A DNA stretch of 64,000 nt, from positions 23,461,601-23,525,600 of the forward strand of contig CM038470.1 in NCBI GenBank assembly GCA_021464415.1, read 5' to 3'. Both the position numbers and the translations under genes were made by a program. Origin of the DNA: Lonicera japonica. Lineage: Eukaryota; Streptophyta; Magnoliopsida; Dipsacales; Caprifoliaceae. This document shows, piece after piece, positions 46,701-58,998 of this stretch. The notes below the pieces were generated by a model. The model did no database searches, was not told the DNA's origin, and saw only the letters and a program-made list of their open reading frames with translations. The first letter of the stretch is position 1. Every line of letters starts with the position of its first letter.

Positions 46701-49700
46701 GCAGCGTTGTTCAACTGTGTCAATTGGGTGGAGAGTAGCTCATGGGATGGTCGTTATGGACTTGTTGTCTGCACAGACAGTGCGGTAATAGCATCTCTTT
46801 TGGATATTTCTGATATTCCTGCATTAGTGGCTAATGCCTTACTGATTTTGTTTTTTTCAAAAATTCACCTAACTATGAAACTTAGTACTCCCTTTTTCCC
46901 AAAAAAGATAGTCCCACTTAACTTTTTGGAATGTGTCAAATTGATATTCACATTTTCTTTTTGGGACATCATCATTGTACCAAATCTCACAATAGTAAAT
47001 GAGTAGAATTCTTGACCATTGATTGATTTGAAATTTGGGTTTCCTTAAAAAGTACCGAAGTCAAAGTGGGACTGTCTTTTCGAGATGGAGGGAGTAACAC
47101 ACATAGTGGAAGTTCTTTTTTTGTCAATGCATTAACTTTCTTTGCTTTATCTTCCTATGTTGGGCTCCTTTTCTACACAAAAGTCGTAGGGTGCCCTTGT
47201 TTTCTTGTCCAAATTTGAAGTCCTATATCTGAATCTAAATGTGGAGTTTTTCTTGTTTTATGTCTGAAAGAAACATCTGAATCTGGCAAATACTTGTTAT
47301 TTAGATAATTATTTCCTTATCTCTCCCTATTTCTCTTGGATGTTATATGCCTCTTATAAGGGAATCCCTCTACAACATGTTCATGAAGGAATTATGTGCT
47401 ATTTCTTACCAGAAGCTTTGTTTTATCAGGTCTATGCCGAGGGACCGGCTCGGCCCACTGGAGGAGCAGCTGCTATTGCTATGCTAATAGGACCTGATGC
47501 TCCTATTGCATTTGAAAGCAAATTCAGGGCTAGTCATATGGCTCATGTCTATGATTTCTACAAGCCCGACCTTGCAAGTGAATATCCGGTATATGTTCCT
47601 CCCTAAATCCCTTGACCTTATTTTGCTTATTAGTCCATTTTATTTTGACTTTGGTTCCAAACTAAAATTAAAAAAATGCATTATAATTTCAAATATTAGT
47701 TATGAGCGTACATAAACTTTATGAACTTGGGAATAGCCTTGTAGCGCAGTGGTAGTACTGCAACTGTGGCATCAGGGTTTTTGGAGGCGATGGATCAAGG
47801 GTTAATTCTTATTGTTATAATTGAAAGCAAAAATTATGAACATCTTAGATTTCAAGTCCAAAAAACAATAGAGGTTTACAAAGACCTGAGTATTTGACAA
47901 GATTTATTAATTAGGAGCCGGAACAAATTTATTAGAATTTAATGCTATGATGATAATGAAGAAATAAAAAGTAAAACTTGCTTTGCTGTATCTTATGTCG
48001 TATTTCAAATGTGGTTGTTTTTCTTATTACCTTTATTGCTTGTAGGTTGTTGATGGGAAGCTTTCCCAAACATGTTATCTCATGGCACTCGATTCTTGCT
48101 ACAAACGTTTCTGTAACAAGTAAGCTGTTATTCAAATACCAGAAACAATTTATTCTCTCTATATATTTATACAACTTTATGTTTATGACTTACTAATACC
48201 ACCTTTACTTAATATAGGTACGAGAAATTGGAGGGTAAACAATTTTCAATGGCCGATGCTGACTATTTTGTATTTCATTCCCCTTACAACAAGGTAGTTT
48301 ACAATATGTATTTGGGATATTATACGTTACAAATTTCATTTTACCTTTTTTTTAATAGAAGTCGTAGAATAATTGAAAAAATAGCTTATTTGAGCTTTTG
48401 CATGGATATATATTTGCAGCTTGTACAAAAGAGCTTTGCTCGTCTCACATTTAACGACTTCGTGAGGAATGCCAGGTGGATATATTTTCTTTCCCTCTTT
48501 TGAAAACAAATACTTCATTTTTGAAATTTGTGCCACTGTCTTGTACTTGTACCTAGTGGGCTAGTGGTTAATTTATTTTCTATTATTTGCAGGTCTATCG
48601 ATGAGGCTGCTAAAGAAAAGCTGGCACCATTTTCATCTTTAACTGGTGATGAAAGCTACCAAAGCCGTGATCTTGAAAAGGTTCACTTATATTATCCTTG
48701 TCCTTCTAGTTTTGGGTTCTATCATAATTCTTAATTGATATAAATGTTTTAGAGTTATCCTATTTAGTTTCGAGGTTATTTATAGCGAGCTTATTCTTAT
48801 GCATTTACAGGCTTCCCAACAAGTTGCAAAGCCTTTCTATGATATAAAGGTGACACCATCGACTCTGATACCAAAGCAAATCGGCAACATGTACACTGCA
48901 TCTCTATATGCGGCATTCGCTTCCCTTATTCACAACAAGAATAGCTCACTGGTAATTTCTAAACTATTAGGGTATGTTTGATAGCACTTCTTTGTGGAAA
49001 ATGCTCAAAATTGCACGATTTTCCACTTTTAGTGATGTTTGATTGCATAATTTTCATGAAACTAATTTCCAGGGTACAAGTTGCTTTAACCTGAAAAACC
49101 AGTTCCACCCTGAATTTTTGTTTTCCATGAAATATAGTTTTATAAGGGTCCATTTGATAAAAAAGTTGGAAAATGATTGGAAGGACGATTTAGTTTTGTG
49201 AGAAGATAGATAAAGAAATGAGTCATTTAGTGAGGTGTTCTCCATCTTTCCTTCTTTTTAGCGGAAAAAAATTGTTACACAACATCAAAGAATTGAATTC
49301 CATGGAAAGACCAAACGTAATAGATCAGCTTTCCAAAAAACTAATATTTTTTTCCAACTTCTCATCAAAATTAATAGTATTTTCAACTTTTTAATCAAAT
49401 GGACCCTTGTTCTTGGATTCGGAAGTTTGATTTGAACTGTTTGATTTGAAACCTATAAATTTCATTCTAATTTTCAATATTCTTTTTCTCTTTGATAATT
49501 TCCAGGATGGGAATCGGGTAGTGATGTTCTCATATGGGAGTGGTTTAACGGCCACAATGTTTTCGTTCCATCTTCGTGAAGGTCAACATCCTTTTAGCTT
49601 ATCAAACATTGCGAAGGTGATGAATGTTGGAGAGAAGTTGAAGTCGAGGCACGAGGTATATGTCGTTTTATAACTTTTCAAATTAGAACTCAAAATAGTC

Positions 49701-50846
49701 ATATGGGTCAACACAAATTAGTGAAACATGGCACAATTTACATGAGGAAATAAGAGAAGAAAAAGTTTCTACGAGAGGAAGAGAAAAGATGGGAGATGGA
49801 TAGTTATTTCGAATATTATGAGAGAAGGGAAATGATTGCATTTTCATAGTTCTACACTTTTACTACATAGTTTTATGGGAATAAGTTATCCATTAAACTC
49901 AACTTTCTCTTCTCTCCTTTATCTCCTCAATAAAACTCCCAAACGAGAGAAAGGAATTTATCCTTTTCTTCTCCATTTTTGTACCCTGAAACATGCGTTC
50001 AACTAATTTTGATACAACACAACATACACCGATTTGAAACCTGGCCAAACATGTGTGCCCTCCGTCCCTAATTAAAAGTACATGTTTGACTTTTGCATTA
50101 TTTAAGAATATGCTAATTTCATCATAATCAATGATTTAGAACAAACTTGTTTTCTATCGTGAGTTTTGTTATATTAATATGTTTAGAAAAGGAAAGTGAG
50201 CTCTTAATTTGGGACGTCACAAAAAAGAACATGGACTCTTAATTATAGATAGAGGGAGTACAATTTTTTTTGGCGAACTTGCACTATTACATTGTGGGAG
50301 GGGGAATATCTGCTGGATTTGCAGCTACTTTTGCCTACCTACCTACCTACCGACCTTACCTTCTCTTTCTAGCCCCTCTATGCTTACCAACGCCTGCATT
50401 CCTTTGTTTGCTTGTTGTACTTGAGGTTCGAACCTATGATATCCAGGATCACTCTGACAAACACACGTGTTACTTCAAACATGAACAATTTCTATCCCCA
50501 TTATAGATGGAAATCATTTCTAATGAAGGAATTGAGTCCATCTTCTTGAATCGAATACCAAAAATATCTACTTCCATTCACCTCTGTGTACTCTTTACTA
50601 GTCTTTAGAAATATTCTAATAAACATTCTTCTTTATCAGTTCCCTCCCCAAAAATTCGTCGAAACATTGAAGCTAATGGAGCACAGGTACGGGGCGAAGG
50701 ACTTTGTGACAAGCAAGGACTGTAGCCTTCTATCTCCAGGAACCTTCTACCTCACCGAAGTTGACTCAAAGTACCGAAGGTTCTACGCCAAGAAGACCAG
50801 TGACAACACTGTCACCATAAACGGATCACTGGCCAATGGTCACTGA
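43798..50846 (+). CDS. HMGS: Hydroxymethylglutaryl-CoA synthase, 12 exons
   Basis: Exons: 43798-43869, 45106-45212, 46230-46362, 46641-46784, 47430-47588, 48046-48119, 48218-48293, 48420-48475, 48593-48680, 48811-48951, 49506-49655, 50640-50846; all GT/AG, phases consistent, 468 aa, the plant length (about 460-475). The enzyme condenses acetyl-CoA with acetoacetyl-CoA to HMG-CoA, the step before HMG-CoA reductase in the cytosolic mevalonate route to sterols and other isoprenoids. The catalytic triad is intact: Glu86 ([11 protein letters not shown]), Cys120 ([12 protein letters not shown]) and His250 (VFHSPYNK), equivalent to Glu83/Cys117/His247 of Brassica [32 protein letters not shown] and [12 protein letters not shown] are family blocks. 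There is no transit peptide, and it ends SLANGH like other plant HMGS. Introns 4, 5, 10 and 11 carry MITE- or SINE-like insertions. Confidence 0.97.
46888..47094. mobile_element. Stowaway-like MITE in HMGS intron 4
   Basis: Left CTCCCTTTTTCCC...GATAGTCCCACTT, right the complement of CTCCCTCCATCTC...GACAGTCCCACTT. Flanked by TA on both sides, as for Tc1/mariner Stowaway elements. 207 bp, non-coding. Confidence 0.8.
47727..47833 (+). mobile_element. SINE-like fragment in HMGS intron 5
   Basis: A box TAGCGCAGTGG (47742-47752) and a degraded B box GGGTTAATTC (47799-47808) in tRNA-like order, between 8-bp direct repeats TTATGAAC (47719-47726, 47834-47841). About 107 bp, without poly-A tail. Confidence 0.5.
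49144..49409. mobile_element. MITE in HMGS intron 10
   Basis: AAGGGTCCATTTGATAAAAA at the left and the complement ending CAAATGGACCCTT at the right: about 25 bp of near-perfect terminal inverted repeat, interior about 215 bp with complementary GGAAA/TTTCC words. Target duplication not resolved, so the superfamily is open. Confidence 0.65.
50057..50260. mobile_element. Stowaway-like MITE in HMGS intron 11
   Basis: CCCTCCGTCCCTAATTAA at the left faces the complement of TTAATTATAGATAGAGGG at the right. Complementarity extends inward through AGTACATGTT/AACATGGACT. A TA follows the right end; the left dinucleotide has mutated. Confidence 0.75.
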
Positions 50847-51137
50847 TCTGGACCCACCAAATGTATTTGCCATAAAAGTTGGCTCAAGTATGTGTTTTCT
50901 TTTTCTGTTTCCATCTCTCTTTCTCTATTATTGTTGTTAGCACATAGAAGAATAATCACGTGGTTCCATAAGCTTTGTTATATAAAACAGCGAAGTTAGT
51001 TTGTTTTGGCAGAAAAAAGTTATGGGGGTAGACTTTTTCAGATGAATGTGTTTCCTCTGTTTGGTGAGAATTTTATTGTAGTTTTTTGTATTAATTCATC
51101 AATTGGTTATATATTAGTATATTACTCTTACCTATCA

Positions 51138-51245
51138 TGGGCTAGCCTGGCGGCGAGAGCTCTCCTTTACGGGGAGGGGTCTCAGATTTAATTCCCCCCC
51201 ACCAACATTTTCCCCCATTGAAAAATAAACATCCCCTTAAGGGAA
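51138..51245 (+). mobile_element. Probable tRNA-derived SINE fragment
   Basis: TAGCCTGGCGG (51143-51153) fits a pol III A box; GATTTAATTCC (51185-51195) fits a B box with one change; spacing is about 32 bases. No cloverleaf can be drawn, so it is not a tRNA gene. Confidence 0.45.
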
Positions 51246-53207
51246 AACTTTAGCACAATAGCACCCAGTGGCAAGGTTCAATTCTCTCCACGAAGGCCCT
51301 CTCTCCATTGAACAAGTGAATAACACAAACTTCCCCTCGAGAGAAAAATAATTTAATAAAAGAAAGATAACTTACATGTATTCTTTTTGGTCCCAAATTA
51401 AAAACTTGTATTTGACTCTTACATATTTTTACAGAAACACTAATCCAAAAATCATCAGTGATTAAGGGAAAACTTGTATGTTCATTATCTTCCAAAAAAA
51501 TAAAATAAAATAAGACTTTACTTTTGAATATGGAATGCGGGAATGGTGAACTTTTAAATTGGTTGATGGAGTCCTAGCGGTGTCCCTCACAATTGCATTG
51601 GGATGGGCTAATCCTAGAGGTGGGATTTGGTTGGTTTGGTTCACTACGTAACCTATACTAAAACAAAGACACTTGGTATTTTAAGTTTCTTTACATATGG
51701 TTATATGTATGTATATATATATATAACTATATTATCATTTTAGGAATAAACTTTAAAATTATAGCACATAATAAGGATAAAACCAAGAATATTGCACCAA
51801 TAAAAGATTAACAAAGCATCTTTACCGGAAAGGTGATGAGTTCTCATGTGGAGGATGTGGGCACGATGAGACTCATCCTACATACCTGACATCACCTGGT
51901 TTTTTGTATTTTGGGTTTTCAAAATTTCGGTATTTCAGTTTTGAAACATTCCAACCCATTTTTTTTCTTTTTAGCGATTGAATATGTGAAAACAAAGAAA
52001 ATTTTTTTAGTTAATTTCAAATTTTACTGTACCAATTCTCATCCCTAGTTAATTCTGCGGTGGCACTTTCTATTTGTTTTGTCTTATTGTCTCTATTCTT
52101 ATGGCTTTTCTCATTTTCTAGTTACTTTGGTCCAAAAATAAAGGGCCCAAGAAAATGGACAATTTAGTTAAACAACAAAGGCCCAAATATGTTGTTCGGA
52201 CAATTTTGTTTAGATTTAGTTGAAAAAGTGAACATGGAATTCCCCCCTGTTCGCAAGCCTAATGGACTTGACAATAGAACCCAGCATATTTAACAACACT
52301 TCTTTCTAATTAATTAAATTAATTATTCTTTAAGCATTGCTTTGAAACTTTATCAAAGAGAGGTTCCAAGAAGACGCTTCTCTAATTACATAAAGAATTG
52401 CTAAGTCCTTCGCAATCTCAACAGAAAAAGCGGCCATCAAATCTAGCGATAGCTAAAAAAATAAAACTATCATTGTCTCGAGCCACCAATTTAATACCTC
52501 AAATTGCAATGCAGAACATCAACGTCCACATTGATATGACACTATGATTGTCTTAATTTTCACCACTTAATAACCTATTTTCTTTGTTTGTCATTCAAGG
52601 AAAACATTACTTTCACCTTAAACAAAGGTAAAATACATCATATTAATTATGTAACTAAAACAAAAAGAAAACTCGATTTTATGACAAATTTTCAATCGAA
52701 TTTTTACTTCACAATGTTTAGCTTCGGAAAAAAGGCTCAAAATCAAATATATTCATGAATTTGACGTAAAAAGTGACACAGCTTTTCATTTTTTCAATAT
52801 AATAAAATCAAACTACTTCTATATAAATTAAATCCAGATTTTTTTTTATTAAGGAGTGAAAAAATGATTATTTAAAAAACTGTAACTTTTATTAAAATTT
52901 ACAGTCAAATATTAGCCACATATTTAGTTAAGGATAAATCTTACTAAATTTTAATCTATCTTTATCATTAATAATATTTTAACCCATGCAAAATAGTAAA
53001 TTCCATATATTTTAAGTAATTATTTCTTATTCTTTCATTAATTAATTAAATTAGTAATTTTGACTAAAAAAAATTAATAAAACATTGATCAAGTATTTTT
53101 TTTTTAAATATTTTAAATTAAGAATCCAATATTTTTTTTAATGTTTGAAATTGTAAGTATTTTATTTTTATTTGTATATCTACACCAAACTTTATAAGAA
53201 AACAAGT

Positions 53208-53577
53208 TATAGTTTTAGCAATTCAATTAGCCTCTTTCAATAGTTTTAATAATATTAAAGTCTTTTTTATAAATATAAAAAATATATTATATACTTAAGC
53301 ATATCATGTTTCTAATTGGTAATGAAAAAAATTTAATTTATCATTGAAACAAATATCACATGGTTGAGTGTTAAAGTCTTATTTTTTTAGACGTTTCAAA
53401 CTGAGTATCTCAATTTTAGCATAAAATTCACTTAACTTCTTTTAATACTTTAATAATTTTAAAGTCTCTTTGTAAATCTAAAAAATATATATATATATTA
53501 TATAGTAGAGCACATCCTATTTTTAATTGGTAAATGAAGAATTCAATTTAACAATTATACAAATATCAGATGGATGA
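53208..53577. repeat. Diverged tandem duplication, about 190-bp period
   Basis: Both units carry, in order, ATTTTAGCA/GTTTTAGCAATT, TAATAATWTTAAAGTCT, TAAAAAATATATTATATA-like text, ATCATG/ATCCTATTTYTAATTGGTAA and ACAAATATCASATGG. Both are fully AT-rich and non-coding. Confidence 0.7.
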
Positions 53578-54291
53578 ATTTGTGTAAAAGATAAAAAAAA
53601 ATATCCTTAATTTTGTAATTATGAATTTAATGATAGTAGATTTTTTTTTCAAAATTAAATGCAGAGTCTGAGTAAAAATGGGTATCTTTCTCAAATTTGT
53701 GGTTAAAAATTGTCTATAAATTTAAAAACTTACAACGTTTTTCATGTTAGCAAAATCCTAAAGAGTATGCTAACAAATTACTCTCTTGTAAACTAAGAGC
53801 ATCTCCAACCTTAGTGTATAATTTTGGTTTGTGTAAAATTTACACGTTTTGTAAAAAAAAAAAAATCCAGCAATTTTTTAAGAAATTTTGACACTTAGGA
53901 TTTGTGTAAAAAGGTTGTGTAAAATAAAAACCTAATTTACACAACCACAGTTAGATAATCTCGCGTCTATTTTCTCATCCCATATCTAGAAATAAATGAA
54001 TTTGAAAAGTAAGCGAATAAATATATAATATGTTCCACTTGTACGAATTTAATTAGTAATTTAATATTTACAAAAAAATTAAAACAAACTATTAGAGTAT
54101 AAATAATTTTTTTATTATTTTTATATAAATCTCATTTTGACATATAAAATTCGTATAAAACGATTGAAGATATTCTAAATCACTTCGGACAATTATTTTT
54201 GCAATAAAATTTTGTAAGCAGATTTAACAGAACAGAGAAAAATGAAAAGCTTCTCCGATCACTCTGACGGCACGATGGGATCACATTGCCT

Positions 54292-54299
54292 GGTCCCAC
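54292..54299 (+). promoter_or_regulatory. Class I TCP-binding motif upstream of the TCP gene
   Basis: GGTCCCAC matches the class I consensus GGNCCCAC and lies 314 bases before the start codon. It may mediate control by this or another TCP factor. One 8-mer is weak evidence on its own. Confidence 0.35.
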
Positions 54300-54612
54300 C
54301 CATCGAGGGATAGGGTTAACCGATAAGGGCACGATAAACAAATGTTTACCACTCCATCACCGTACACGTGTCACATCAACACCAATTCCACTCATCAACA
54401 ATCAACCACCACCGTTAATTTTATCCTACGCAAATCCTTCAGTCTCCGTATCATTAAGCACTGTTTAGGGTTTTGTTCCTTAACAATAACAACCCCCTTC
54501 CCTTCCCCCTTTTCCATTCAAACCCTAACTAATTTCTCATTTTATTTTCCTCTTTCAAAATTTTCTCGCCAATTTTCCTTCTATCCAAACAAAACAACTT
54601 TCTTGGTTAAAT

Positions 54613-56065
54613 ATGTCGGAAGTTAACGACGACGGAGAAACCTCCGATCTGAGCTCCGGCGCCGGTGACAGCACTGGAGTTCGTAATATAGGCTATTCGA
54701 CGTTGAATTTCCGACCCGTTTTTAAAGAAGAAATGATGAATTCGGACCCGGACCCACGCAATCAACAAAATAATGGGTTTCAAGGTCAACCGCCGGCGAT
54801 GGGGATGGTACAGTTGATGCAGATGCAAATGCAGGCTCCGGTACCGGCGAATTCCCGACGGACGGCGAGTAAGGACCGGCACACGAAGGTGGAGGGACGT
54901 GGCCGGAGGATCCGAATACCCGCAACCTGCGCTGCCCGGATCTTTCAGCTGACTCGGGAACTTGGTCACAAGTCCGACGGAGAGACGGTCCGGTGGCTAC
55001 TCGAGCACGCTGAAGAAGCCATTATTGAGGCCACCGGAACCGGCACGGTTCCGGCGATTGCTGTCTCCTCCGCCGGAACTCTCAAGATTCCGACGACCGG
55101 TGATCAACGGAAAGATGAAAGGTACTGCATAATGTCTATTTCTCTATAAATTAATTATGTTGGGACCAAGTTAACTAAACTTTTTGTGTATTATTTGAAT
55201 ATAATTAATTATTGTAACGAAAAAAATAAATAAAAAGAATAATAAGTAGCTTAACTATGAGGTTATATTGCACCGATGAGGATAGACGGTAGGAGTTGCA
55301 GGTAAAAATAGTAATTTTTATTTTTACGCCATAACATAAATAATTATATAATTTTTCGTGAAAGGAAATATTAGAAAACAAAAATCTAACCCAAATTATG
55401 GAGTATTTGTCGCTTAGAATGTTAGATAAAGAAAATGTTTGAAATGCGTTATAAATTTAACATAATGTTCTTGAATTGAGACCGGACAGTTTTATTTATT
55501 ATTTAAAAGAGATTATTAATTTATAGATGTGATTCTACATTGCAGTTCGAACAAGAGGCGAAAGCCATTAAATAGTGAATACAACTACAACAATGTTGTA
55601 GTGAACGACGGTGTATCTCAGGCCGCCGGCCTTGCAGTGGGACCGCCAGGAGCGGCAATGGTCGCCGCCGCTCCTCATGGTTTGGTACCCTTCTGGGCAA
55701 TGGGCAACCAAGGTCTGATGATACCCTCCACCGGAATATGGATGATACCACCGGCGGCAATGGGGATGCCGGCGCCGGGGACCTCAAACCCACCCCAAAT
55801 CTGGGCAGTTTCGCAGCCGGTGACTCCGGTCGCCAAAAGGCCAATCTCGACATTTGTGTCATCTAGGGTGGAAATTAGGGCACCATCGCCAGCGTTGCGG
55901 GGCAATGTAGTGTCGCCGGTGGTTCCCAAGCCGGCAGGGACGAGAATGGCGCCGGCTAGTGTGAGCTCCGGCGGTGGAAAAGGGCCGACATTGAGGGAAT
56001 TTTCATTGGAGGTTTGTAATAAAGAGGAGTTGCAATTAATGGGTAGTAGTGTGAATCAAGAATAA
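54613..56065 (+). CDS. Class I TCP transcription factor (TCP9/TCP19-like), 2 exons
   Basis: Exons 54613-55121 and 55546-56065, GT/AG, joining at a split Ser codon; 342 aa. The TCP domain covers about residues 86-140: basic region [20 protein letters not shown], then helix-loop-helix [27 protein letters not shown]. The lack of a four-residue insertion in the basic region puts it in class I (PCF type). Next comes [10 protein letters not shown]...GTLKIPTT, then exon 2 [32 protein letters not shown] and [17 protein letters not shown], all matching TCP9-like proteins and supporting the splice. These nuclear factors bind GGNCCCAC and control cell growth, leaf development and hormone responses. The 424-bp intron is unusual, as most class I TCP coding regions are uninterrupted. 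Retaining it would give a 178-residue protein that keeps the TCP domain but loses the C-terminal half. A telo-box AAACCCTAA lies in the leader at 54520. Confidence 0.9.
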
Positions 56066-56675
56066 TCTGTCATTCACTCTACTTCTCCAAAAGGAGAATA
56101 ATGAAGAATAGCAGAAGTAGGTTAATGAAGAACAAGAATTGCATTAATTTGTATCAAATTGTATATCTGTTTTGGAGGGATTTGATCATTTGGACAAAAT
56201 GAGATTATGGGTAAAGTTTTGACTTTGTAGGTTTAGGGGAAAGGAAAATTTTAGGCTTCGTTTTATAACAACAAGAAAAATAAATAATTTGGGTGAAAAG
56301 ATGGAAAATGAGTTAAGGAGGGTAGTGAGATTTACTCTTGCTTTTTGGTTGTTTTTATTTTTTTTATTTTATTTTTCATCTTCTCACTCAAATTAGTTGT
56401 TTTAATTGTTAATTTATTTTTCTTGTTGTTATCAAGTGAAACCTTAGTTGTTAAAATACGAAAATGTGAATTTCCTTTTTAAATTTCAAAGTCTTAATAA
56501 AAGTTCATTGTTTGTATTTGTAAGACATTCGGATACAGAATGATTTGTTGCTCGTGTATTGGTTTGCAGCGAAATTTGTACAAATTTATGAGTATTATAT
56601 AACAGCAATTACCCGGTAGCAAAATTTCAAAATAGAACGATAAATATTGGAATCTACCACTCTACCATCTCTTTG

Positions 56676-56712
<37 letters not shown>

Positions 56713-58860
56713 CAAGCATTGATAAATTTTAGATTTGAACCATGTTTATTTATTTATTTATTTATTTCAGAACAAGGTCCAAGTATTTTTCTTTTGTTAC
56801 AAACAATAAAAATACTTTCTCCGTTTTAAGTAAAATCCAAATTCAAAAATTTTCAAATGGAATGAGTATTTTTACGAGTACACTAATCCACTCACTCTTC
56901 AATTAATTGTGCTAACATCCATAGCAATAAGAGAAACCTCATTGACGATATAAAACTTTTAACTTGATCTGATGGGTAGGCTAAAAGAATTTTATGCACG
57001 TGAGTTGGAGTGTTGCACGTGTGACTGGAGTAGGTGAGAGTTCATTGAGTAGTTGTGGCCTTGTGGGTGTTGAGGTAGAGCTGGGACCACTTTACGTAAT
57101 GGTCAACCAGGCCCAACTGGAAGCTGGTGGTGCCCTTGTGAAAAACATCCGGGCTGAGTGTGTATATAGATTTATTTTTTAAATTTTGAAAATTAAAATA
57201 TTTGAGTGTATATATAGATTTATCATTTATCTGTGCGTGTATTCTATGCTATTTATAATACCGACTACGAATTTTTTTGTTTTTTATTCCAAAAAAAATT
57301 TAGGCAAGACGATGTTACTTTAGTCCAGAGTCAAAATATGGCATAAAAACATTTACGGTAGTTTTTACATATGACTGGTAGTTCTTACATATGACTGGCT
57401 CACTAAAAGGGACCGTTAGCATTGAAATTCTAAAGAGTATTAGAATCTTTACTAATTACATGAGGCTTTAGACCATATTAAACCACCGGAGGCAATCTAT
57501 CACATTTTGGTTCTTTAATCAATTTGAAGATGAGCTTTAGATTTTGAGGCAAGGCTAACTTGTTGATTTTGAAGGTAAATTTTCCCTTACCATTTTTAAC
57601 GGTTGAAAAACATGCGTGCTTTCTTTTACTTGTATGATCTAACCTGAGTTCTCTTGTAAAATTAAGAAGTAAAAATAAACACCATTCAAATAAAAGAAGC
57701 CGAACAAGAATACATAGGTAGCTTCCATTTACAATTGTAAGTAGCCCTAAATCGACAGTACGCCAACAAAGAGTGTTTGATCCTCATCATTCTAATTCAA
57801 AAAAGACTGGAGAATGAACTGACGAATTGATTCAAGATTACAAATATAGATTTTTTTTTTCTTATTTATAATCAAGTAAAATACAAATACAACATTCAAA
57901 TAAACAATATAAGCCAGTCAAGCATGTCATGTATTGTGATAAATTTTAATATTCTTAAGTGCATGAATCGGTTGATAATATAGTGTGTGGGAGAGGTCGA
58001 TCGCATGGAGACTCAAATAGTGTGTTTTATAATTACCTTGTTAATTTTCGCTAAATTCTTAATTTAGCCATAAAAGTAGTGGAATAAAATAAATAAAACA
58101 AAGTAAGCGAAGCAAGTAAACTTAAGTAATGGAAGTAAATTAAATAATATTAAACAAAATAACAAAATTAATGAACTAATTGACTAGTATTTATGAATCA
58201 CATATGTAATATCATCTTCTTATTATTACAATGATAATCTCCTTTCATAAATAGGATTATGGCTCCTCTTGAATTATTACAATGGGCTTGGCTGATGGGT
58301 GGGCGAGAATCCATCTAGGGTCTTAGATGAATACTTCAGGCTTCAAATTGTTGGCCAGAATGCTTTTTCCTTTAAGGCTTCAGCTGAACAGATGCAGGAA
58401 TGGGCTTGGGCCCTACTTGACTATAATGAATTTTCGTCTTATTAAACTACTGAGTTCTATGTTTCAATTTCGGACTCTAAAATTGTTGAATTTTAAAAAG
58501 TATTGAACTAAAAAGTTATAACTCTCAAACTTCTCTTTAAAATAGGGTCAAGAATTGCATAATTTGAAGTTTCGAGTAAAAAATTACACATTCAGAAGTA
58601 TTTATCTACTTTAGGTGTCTTCACATGCTTTAATTTATCTATTTTTCTCAATATATTCTCTAATTTTTTTCTAGCACATGAGAAATACTAAAAGTACAAA
58701 AATAGTATTAATATATGCTCTTTAAAGTATAATTTAACAAGATAAATTATACTAATTTATTGGTACATCATCAAGTGGGAAGAGGACCAAATACATTTAA
58801 TATCAAGAACACATCAACCAGCACAAACTATACCCAAATCAAAACAAAAGAAACATACAT
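56066..58860. other. 3' flank and degenerate DNA
   Basis: TCP 3' UTR, then gene-free sequence: a 30-T run (56680-56709), a GC-richer patch at 56990-57170 with no recognisable product, and at about 57950-58470 text resembling decayed LTR-retrotransposon non-coding DNA (for example GAGAGGTCGATCGCATGGAG). No ends can be placed. Confidence 0.4.
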
Positions 58861-58906
58861 AAAAATAAAAAACAAAATTCAAACCTCTAAAAGTTACTGA
58901 CGCATC

Positions 58907-58998
58907 TTATTATTCGGCTTGAACACGTGCTCTATAAGCGACTCCTTAATTGACATCAACTCCGGAAACTCCTTCTTAAACTTACTGGCAGTTAGCTA
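58907..58998 (-). pseudogene. Exon-like fragment, protein C-terminus (unidentified)
   Basis: Reading the minus strand from about 58998, a short frame gives KFKKEFPELMSIKESLIEHV and ends FKPNNKMRQ with a stop. It has ordinary protein-like composition and is preceded on that strand by an AG that could be a splice acceptor. No matching upstream exon was found, so it may be the last exon of a lost gene or chance. The family is not recognised. Confidence 0.3.

Larger units (their letters stand above)
50847..54240. other. Spacer between HMGS and TCP gene
   Basis: No gene recognised. After the HMGS 3' UTR there is a SINE-like segment (51140-51245), a (TA)n run (51707-51726), AT-rich DNA, a diverged tandem duplication (53208-53577) and, at 53800, GAGCATCTCCAACC, a motif common at plant MITE ends though no partner end was found. 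Confidence 0.45.

Noticed and set aside
46572..47006. 144-codon continuous frame through HMGS exon 4 as a separate gene
   Set aside because: It is exon 4 extended into introns 3 and 4; family alignment ends at the splice sites.
47340..47606. Upstream extension of HMGS exon 5 as coding
   Set aside because: Family homology starts exactly after the AG at 47429; upstream residues match no HMGS.
54607..54969. Minus-strand frames opposite the TCP gene
   Set aside because: Shadow frames of the GC-rich TCP coding region.
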